This document shows positions 59,203 through 64,000 of a DNA stretch of 64,000 bases, piece after piece (position 1 is the first letter of the stretch; each line of letters opens with the position of its first letter). Below the pieces are notes generated by a model. It did no database searches. It saw nothing but the letters and a program-made list of their open reading frames with translations, and was not told the DNA's origin. A program made the position numbers and the translations under genes. Source of the DNA: an uncultured Oscillospiraceae bacterium. GTDB lineage: Bacteria; Bacillota; Clostridia; Oscillospirales; Oscillospiraceae. The stretch is from NCBI GenBank assembly GCA_947626345.1, contig CANQSF010000001.1:1-64000 (forward strand), read 5' to 3'.

Positions 59203-62200
59203 TCAGTCGCGGTCCGGCGGAGTTCCCTCCACCGGCACGTCGGCATCGCCCAGGTACATGTTTCCGTTGTTGACGATATGGACCGTGTCGTCCACCGTCA
59301 TGCCCGCGTCGGAATAGAGGCCGATGCCAGCGTCTATGCTCACATAGCCGCCGTTGTTGACGATCTCCGTATCGCCCGTCAGGGATACCCTCGCGCCGTC
59401 AATGATCAGGTTGCCTCCCGCCGTGGTGGTGACCGCGCAGTCCTGCAGCCCGCAGGTCCGCCCCGATACGACTATCCCGGCGCCGTTGGCGATGGTGATG
59501 GACGCGTTGGTCAGTGCAAGGGACGTGGGGCAGGTGATATCGCCTATGTCCAGGGACAGCGTCAGGTCCCGGGCGGAAAAGCCGGTCCGATAGGGGGGGA
59601 GCAGCGCGGCGACGCCGATCGTTATCTGCGCGCCGTCCGCCGTGAGCGCGCCCCGCTCCATGATCACAACGGAGCCGTCCTGGATATCCACGGTCTTGCC
59701 GCTCAGATCCAGGTCGCTGTCGGGGCAATAGAGGGTCCCCGCCTGCATCCGCAGCGCGCCGGTGAAATTAAGCGTGCTCTGTTCGCCCAGCACCGTCATC
59801 TCCGCCGTGTCCTGTATCGTCAGGTCCCCCGTATCGATCCCGCTGTCCCGCAGGACCAGCAGGCCCCCGCTGACCGTCACGGCCGGGGCGGACAGGGTCC
59901 CGCCGTCCACATACAGCTGGCCCGTGAGCATCAGCGCCTGGTCCAGGGCCGCGTCGCCCTGGAGGCACACCGGCGCCTCTCCGTTCAGGGCAGCCAGCAG
60001 CTCCTCGCCGTTATGGACCACCACGGCCTCCGGCACCCTGTACAGCTCCGCCCGGAGCTGGGTCGGGCCATCATCCCCCTCCGTGGCCTCGATACGCCCC
60101 GCGTTCAGGAACGCGCCGCCAATGCAGAACAGCGTCTCAGGCGCCGGACGGAGAAGGCCGCTGCGCCGGTTATAGACCGCGCAGAGGCTTTCCAGCATGG
60201 CGCCCTTTTCCAGCCACAGATCGCCGTCGTTCACGATCCAGCCGGTGTTGCTCACATAGCTGCCCTTGGTCACGTTCATCGTGCCGCCGTTGTATACAGT
60301 GCCGCCGTATCGCACGTCGAGATTGATGCCCCAGTTCTTGCTCGACAGCTCGAGCGCGCCCGCGTTGACCAGCCGGCCGCCCAGCACGTTCAGTCCGCAG
60401 CAGTTCATGTCGCCACGGTTCACCAACCGGGCTGTCTCATAGAGCGCGCCCTGGCGTATTTCCAGGGAGGCGTCGTTGATGAGCGTGCCGTGGTCCGACA
60501 GGGTGGCCCCCTGCAGGTCGTACATGACACCGTAATTATACACGACCCCGCCGGCCACGTCCATGTTGATCCACACCGTGCCCATGTTCACCAGCGCGCC
60601 GCCTTCTCCCACCGTTATCTGGACCGTCGTCTGCTTTCCCAGCTCAGCGGTTATCTCAGCGTCCTCGGCCACGAACAGCGTGGCGTTTTCCAGCACCAGG
60701 GTCTCCTGCAGCGTCACGTCCCCCGTCAGCAGCACGCTCCCGCCGTTTTGGACGGCCTCTGCCAGGGACCCGGCGTCCGCCGCCTTCTGGATGTTCTTTG
60801 TCAAAGGGGGCTTGATGAAAAGACAGTTTTGCAGGCTCTCGTCTATGAAGCGTTCGTCCATAGACAGGTTCCTGCCGTCTTCCATGAGCACTGTCATCTG
60901 TGCGGCGTTCCGGTCCGTGAGAGGGTGACTGACGGCCATTCTCACGCCGGAGCCGGACAGCTCGATCACGCCCGGGCAGTCCAGGTCCCCGTCCAGCACC
61001 AGAAGGCCGCCCTCGGGTATCTGCATGGAGCTTGCGCCCAGCAGCGCCCCGGACTCCACCCACAGGGGCTTTGTCACCACAAAGTCGCGGCCGCACATCG
61101 ATGCCGCGGCGCCCTCCCGCAGCACGATGGCCGGCACCGTATCGTCCGCCATCAGGTCTAGGATGGTCTGCGCGTCGTATTCTCCCGCCGAGAGGGTCTG
61201 CGCCCCGGCAAAGACAGTCAGATCGGGCGCTTCGCCGGACCCTGGCGCGGCTGTTGGGCTGGGCGTGGCGGTGGGTCTGGCCGTAGGCTCCGCCGCGGCG
61301 GTGAGCTGGGCGGTGGGCGCGGCCTTTTCCGGTGGCAGCACCCCCGCGGCGAACAGCGCCGCCGCGACGATGACCACGGCCCCCAGGACCGCCAGCGCGG
61401 CGATCCAGCCCCGGCGCTTGGGCGGATCGGGGTCGGGCTTTGGCGGTATTATAACATCGTCATCTTCATCCAGATATGGTTTTGGGATGACGCCTCTATA
61501 TATCCCGTCGTAGAGATCAGAGATGCTCTGAAACCGGTCCTGCCGCTGCACGCGCATGCCGATGGTCACGGCCTGGCTTTGCACGCGGCTCATCGGCACG
61601 TCCAGCTCGCCCATGGGGATGAGGGGGTCGTCCTCCTGCCGGTCGGGAGCCGCCGGCGGCGTCCGGCCGGTCAGGCAGAAATAGATCGTGGCGCTCAGAC
61701 CGTACACGTCCGTCCACGGGCCCTGCTCGTCGCTGAAATACTGCTCCAGGGCGGAGAAACCCGGGTGTGTCGTGGTGGACAAGGTATAGGTCTGCTTGCC
61801 GCCTGTCTCCCGGGCGCTGGCGAAGTTGATGAGCCGGGCGTTGTCCCGCTCCAGGATGATGTTGTCCGGGGTGATGTCCCGGTGGTACAGGCCCTTTTCA
61901 TGCAGCGCCTTAAGCGCGACGAACACGTTTTCCAGCAGGGGGAGCAGCTTGCCCGGCGCCATGGGGCCGGAGGCCTTTACCCTCTGCCGGAGCGTGGAGC
62001 CGGTCACATGCTCCGTGACCAGATAGAACGTCCCGTTGGCCTCGAACAGGTCCTGCACGTCCACGACGGCGGACTGCTTCTCCATCTTGGCCAGGATCCG
62101 GGCCTCCCGCTCGAAGTTGCTCCGCCCACGCTCAAACGCGCCGATGGCACCGTTGATGTCCGTCATTCTGGCACGCACCTCGGCCGACTGGTCGGCGTCC

Positions 62201-62454
62201 CGGTCGGCCTGACCGCTGGGAAAGAACTCCTTCACGGACACTCTTTTGCGCAGCAGCAGGTCCCGGCCGATGTAGGTGATACTGGCCTCGTCGTCGTGTA
62301 TCACACTGCCCAGGACGTACTTGCCTTCGAGCACCGTGCCCGGCCGCAGATAGGCGGGGGCCGGGACATATTCCGCCGGCCGCCGCCCGCAGGCGAGGCA
62401 GACCTCCTCCGTTCCCAGCACCGTCATACAATACGGGCAGTATCGTCTCTCCAT
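59203..62454 (-). CDS. Receptor-like pseudokinase with large repetitive outer domain
   Basis: 1083 residues, paralog of the downstream kinase with the same layout: zinc ribbon CPYC...CLAC, kinase-like domain (about 40-320), membrane helix (about 350-371), Pro/Thr/Ala linker and about 680 extracellular residues of beta-rich repeats. The glycine loop is replaced by VIHDDEASIT and the DFG aspartate by Asn210 (LINFASARE), while VSVK Lys75 and HRDITPDN at 191-198 stay. Loss of the magnesium-binding Asp and of the loop argues against normal ATP phosphotransfer, so I call it a pseudokinase. It lies 13 bp after the third paralog and 22-30 bp before the active kinase. Confidence 0.85.
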   Translation of the reverse strand: MERRYCPYCMTVLGTEEVCLACGRRPAEYVPAPAYLRPGTVLEGKYVLGSVIHDDEASITYIGRDLLLRKRVSVKEFFPSGQADRDADQSAEVRARMTDINGAIGAFERGRSNFEREARILAKMEKQSAVVDVQDLFEANGTFYLVTEHVTGSTLRQRVKASGPMAPGKLLPLLENVFVALKALHEKGLYHRDITPDNIILERDNARLINFASARETGGKQTYTLSTTTHPGFSALEQYFSDEQGPWTDVYGLSATIYFCLTGRTPPAAPDRQEDDPLIPMGELDVPMSRVQSQAVTIGMRVQRQDRFQSISDLYDGIYRGVIPKPYLDEDDDVIIPPKPDPDPPKRRGWIAALAVLGAVVIVAAALFAAGVLPPEKAAPTAQLTAAAEPTARPTATPSPTAAPGSGEAPDLTVFAGAQTLSAGEYDAQTILDLMADDTVPAIVLREGAAASMCGRDFVVTKPLWVESGALLGASSMQIPEGGLLVLDGDLDCPGVIELSGSGVRMAVSHPLTDRNAAQMTVLMEDGRNLSMDERFIDESLQNCLFIKPPLTKNIQKAADAGSLAEAVQNGGSVLLTGDVTLQETLVLENATLFVAEDAEITAELGKQTTVQITVGEGGALVNMGTVWINMDVAGGVVYNYGVMYDLQGATLSDHGTLINDASLEIRQGALYETARLVNRGDMNCCGLNVLGGRLVNAGALELSSKNWGINLDVRYGGTVYNGGTMNVTKGSYVSNTGWIVNDGDLWLEKGAMLESLCAVYNRRSGLLRPAPETLFCIGGAFLNAGRIEATEGDDGPTQLRAELYRVPEAVVVHNGEELLAALNGEAPVCLQGDAALDQALMLTGQLYVDGGTLSAPAVTVSGGLLVLRDSGIDTGDLTIQDTAEMTVLGEQSTLNFTGALRMQAGTLYCPDSDLDLSGKTVDIQDGSVVIMERGALTADGAQITIGVAALLPPYRTGFSARDLTLSLDIGDITCPTSLALTNASITIANGAGIVVSGRTCGLQDCAVTTTAGGNLIIDGARVSLTGDTEIVNNGGYVSIDAGIGLYSDAGMTVDDTVHIVNNGNMYLGDADVPVEGTPPDRD

Positions 62455-62467
62455 AACGCGCTCTCCT

Positions 62468-64000
62468 TTATTCTTGTTGTTCCGCCGCTTCCTCTTCCAA
62501 GGTCATGGGCGGGTTGCCCATGTACATGTCGAAGGGCTTATAGTTCGGGTCCGACTCGTCATGCCACACCACCAGCTTGCCCAGGTTGTCGATAGGCTGG
62601 CGCAGATCGATGTTGGCCATACTGAGCTCCATCCTGCCGTAATTGGTGATGCGGACCGTGGCGGCGGACCGGATGGAATGCTCGCCCTCGCCGTTGAAGA
62701 TCACGTTGCCCTGGTTGACGAGCCGCGTGGAACCCTCCAGGGACAGATCGCACAGATCCGCTTGCAGTTCGCCGCCCGCCACGTTGACCGTGCAGTCCCG
62801 CAGGACCGTGTCGGCCGCGAAGACGAGGCTTCCCGGCTCTTCCTCTCCCGCCTTCGACACGGTGATGTCCGCGCCGGTCAGCTCGCAGTCCGCGCAGACC
62901 CGGAAGCATCCGCCGTTCAGACGCAGGCGAAGGCCCTCGGCGGTCAAGCTGCCACCTCTGGGCGGCGTCGCGGCCTCACATTCGGAGACGCTCACGTCCG
63001 CCTCATCCAAGCGGAACGCGTCCAGCCGCGCCGGCATAAAGCTGGCGTTGTTCACGTCTACCGCCGCGCCGGTCAGGTCCAGCGTGCCGCCCTCGGCGAC
63101 AAAGGCGGCGTGGCGCAGCTCCAGCTTCCCGGTCACCTTCAGGGCGCTGCCTGCCGCCAGGCTCAGGTCCACGGTGCCCTCCTGATCGTCCGCGGGGAGC
63201 AGACGCAGGGTGTCCAGCGTCACTGAGCCGCCGGAAAGGACTGCCAGAGACCCGTTCGTCACGGTCAGGCCCTGGCCCCGCAGCACGCCGGTCACATACA
63301 GCGGCGCCGCGATCTCCAAGGGCTCCGCCAAGGTAACGCTGCCCGCCACACAGATGCTCTGGCCGGCCGCGGCCGCCTGGCGCAGGGCCGCCTCGTCCCG
63401 GACGACGACGGCGTCCGCCGGCGGCTGGATCAGCGACGCGGTGTGGGCGATGGCGGTGTTACACTGCTGTCCTTCCGGGACCTCCGCGCTGCCCGGCCCC
63501 GCGACGACGCCAAAGTGCGTGCCGGACAGGACGGCCCTGCCCCGGTTGTATATCTTGTACGCGGTCGGACCGGTGGAGCGGTCCTCAAACACGCCGTCGT
63601 TATAGAGGATGCCGTCGCCGCTGATGCCGAACGGTCCGTCGGCCGTCAGCGTCCCGGCGTTGTAAAACGCGCCGCAGCTCGTGATCGTCGGGCCGTAGAA
63701 GAAGGGGTCCCTGTTCTGAGGATCGGCCCCGGCGAGCTGGCGGGCGGCCAAGGAGCCGAGATTGACCAGCGAGCCCAGGACCTCGAAGTGGTACAGCTCG
63801 GCGGAGCCCAGGTTTATCATGCGCCCTTCCTCCCACAGGCGGGAGATGAGGCCGCCGCCGATGTAAGAGCCGTAGTTGAGCAGCGTGCCGGACTCGAAAT
63901 AGAGCTCGTCGTCCACCGTGTCCTGGCCGCCGGTCTTCATGGAGCCGTAATTGAACACGCGCGCGCCGGGAGCACCGTCGCCGGCGTTGAGCGCGCCCAC
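62468..64000 (-). CDS. Third paralog, outer domain only, cut by the window edge
   Basis: 510 residues of an open frame that continues past base 64000. It has the same repeat style (VFNYGSM, LLNYGSYIGGG, INLGSAELY, VNLGSLA, YNAGTLTADG) and ends with Glu-rich EEEAAEQQE. The N-terminal zinc ribbon and kinase, if any, lie outside the window. It is upstream of, and probably cotranscribed with, the pseudokinase gene. Confidence 0.75.
   Translation of the reverse strand: MGALNAGDGAPGARVFNYGSMKTGGQDTVDDELYFESGTLLNYGSYIGGGLISRLWEEGRMINLGSAELYHFEVLGSLVNLGSLAARQLAGADPQNRDPFFYGPTITSCGAFYNAGTLTADGPFGISGDGILYNDGVFEDRSTGPTAYKIYNRGRAVLSGTHFGVVAGPGSAEVPEGQQCNTAIAHTASLIQPPADAVVVRDEAALRQAAAAGQSICVAGSVTLAEPLEIAAPLYVTGVLRGQGLTVTNGSLAVLSGGSVTLDTLRLLPADDQEGTVDLSLAAGSALKVTGKLELRHAAFVAEGGTLDLTGAAVDVNNASFMPARLDAFRLDEADVSVSECEAATPPRGGSLTAEGLRLRLNGGCFRVCADCELTGADITVSKAGEEEPGSLVFAADTVLRDCTVNVAGGELQADLCDLSLEGSTRLVNQGNVIFNGEGEHSIRSAATVRITNYGRMELSMANIDLRQPIDNLGKLVVWHDESDPNYKPFDMYMGNPPMTLEEEAAEQQE

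Overview
The window reads as chromosome of a strictly anaerobic, high-GC, spore-forming Firmicute of the Clostridia, most likely an Oscillospiraceae-type gut bacterium. The reasons are spoIIE, GTP-dependent PEP carboxykinase beside a sodium-pump oxaloacetate decarboxylase, rubrerythrin, Stickland-type glycine reductase, SLH-type exported protein, mini-RNase III and strong GGAGG ribosome sites. No rRNA, CRISPR array or intact mobile element was seen. The assignment comes from reading the sequence only.

Layout. 0-13.6 kb: tRNA-Gly, a nested inverted-repeat element, murC, a DUF308 membrane protein, a very long RND transporter with an inserted coiled coil, spoIIE plus a small linked gene, an AEC carrier, rsmA and pckG. 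13.7-17.1 kb: four-gene Na+-translocating decarboxylase operon (carboxyltransferase, gamma, biotin carrier, beta). 17.2-19.1 kb: tRNA-Leu(CAG) followed by an AT-richer scar that holds a DUF499 gene with its ATPase core deleted, fused to the tail of a SIMPL gene, then a promoter-RNA-terminator unit that looks like an unnamed structured small RNA. 19.1-20.1 kb: alpha/beta hydrolase.

20.1-41.4 kb is the centrepiece: one nearly continuous selenium and glycine-reductase island. grdX-grdE-grdB run leftward. Rightward come DUF5714, a class V aminotransferase-fold (cysteine desulfurase-like) gene, DUF3343, tRNA-Sec, YedE, a TusA-like protein, a C-GCAxxG-C-C protein and a TDT-family channel. A GT4 glycosyltransferase and yedF run leftward. 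Then trxB-trxA-grdA-grdC-grdD-selD-selA-selB-lysR run rightward. Three genes (grdA, grdB, selD) contain in-frame UGA read as selenocysteine, so ordinary gene calling would cut them. The island therefore encodes selenoproteins together with selenium import, activation (SelD), charging (SelA, tRNA-Sec), decoding (SelB) and electron supply (TrxA/B) for reducing glycine to acetyl phosphate.

41.4-52.8 kb: SGNH hydrolase, two MATE exporters, a PfkB sugar kinase, rubrerythrin, then uppP-ftsK/spoIIIE-mrnC-rqcH. 52.8-54.3 kb: exported SLH-like protein and tRNA-Leu(GAG). 54.6-64 kb: an unrecognised intracellular protein convergent with a tandem array of three very large related genes. Two are complete receptor-like Ser/Thr kinases (zinc ribbon, kinase, one membrane span, about 700-residue repetitive outer domain) and one is an ectodomain cut by the window edge. 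The middle gene has lost the glycine loop and the DFG aspartate and looks like a pseudokinase.
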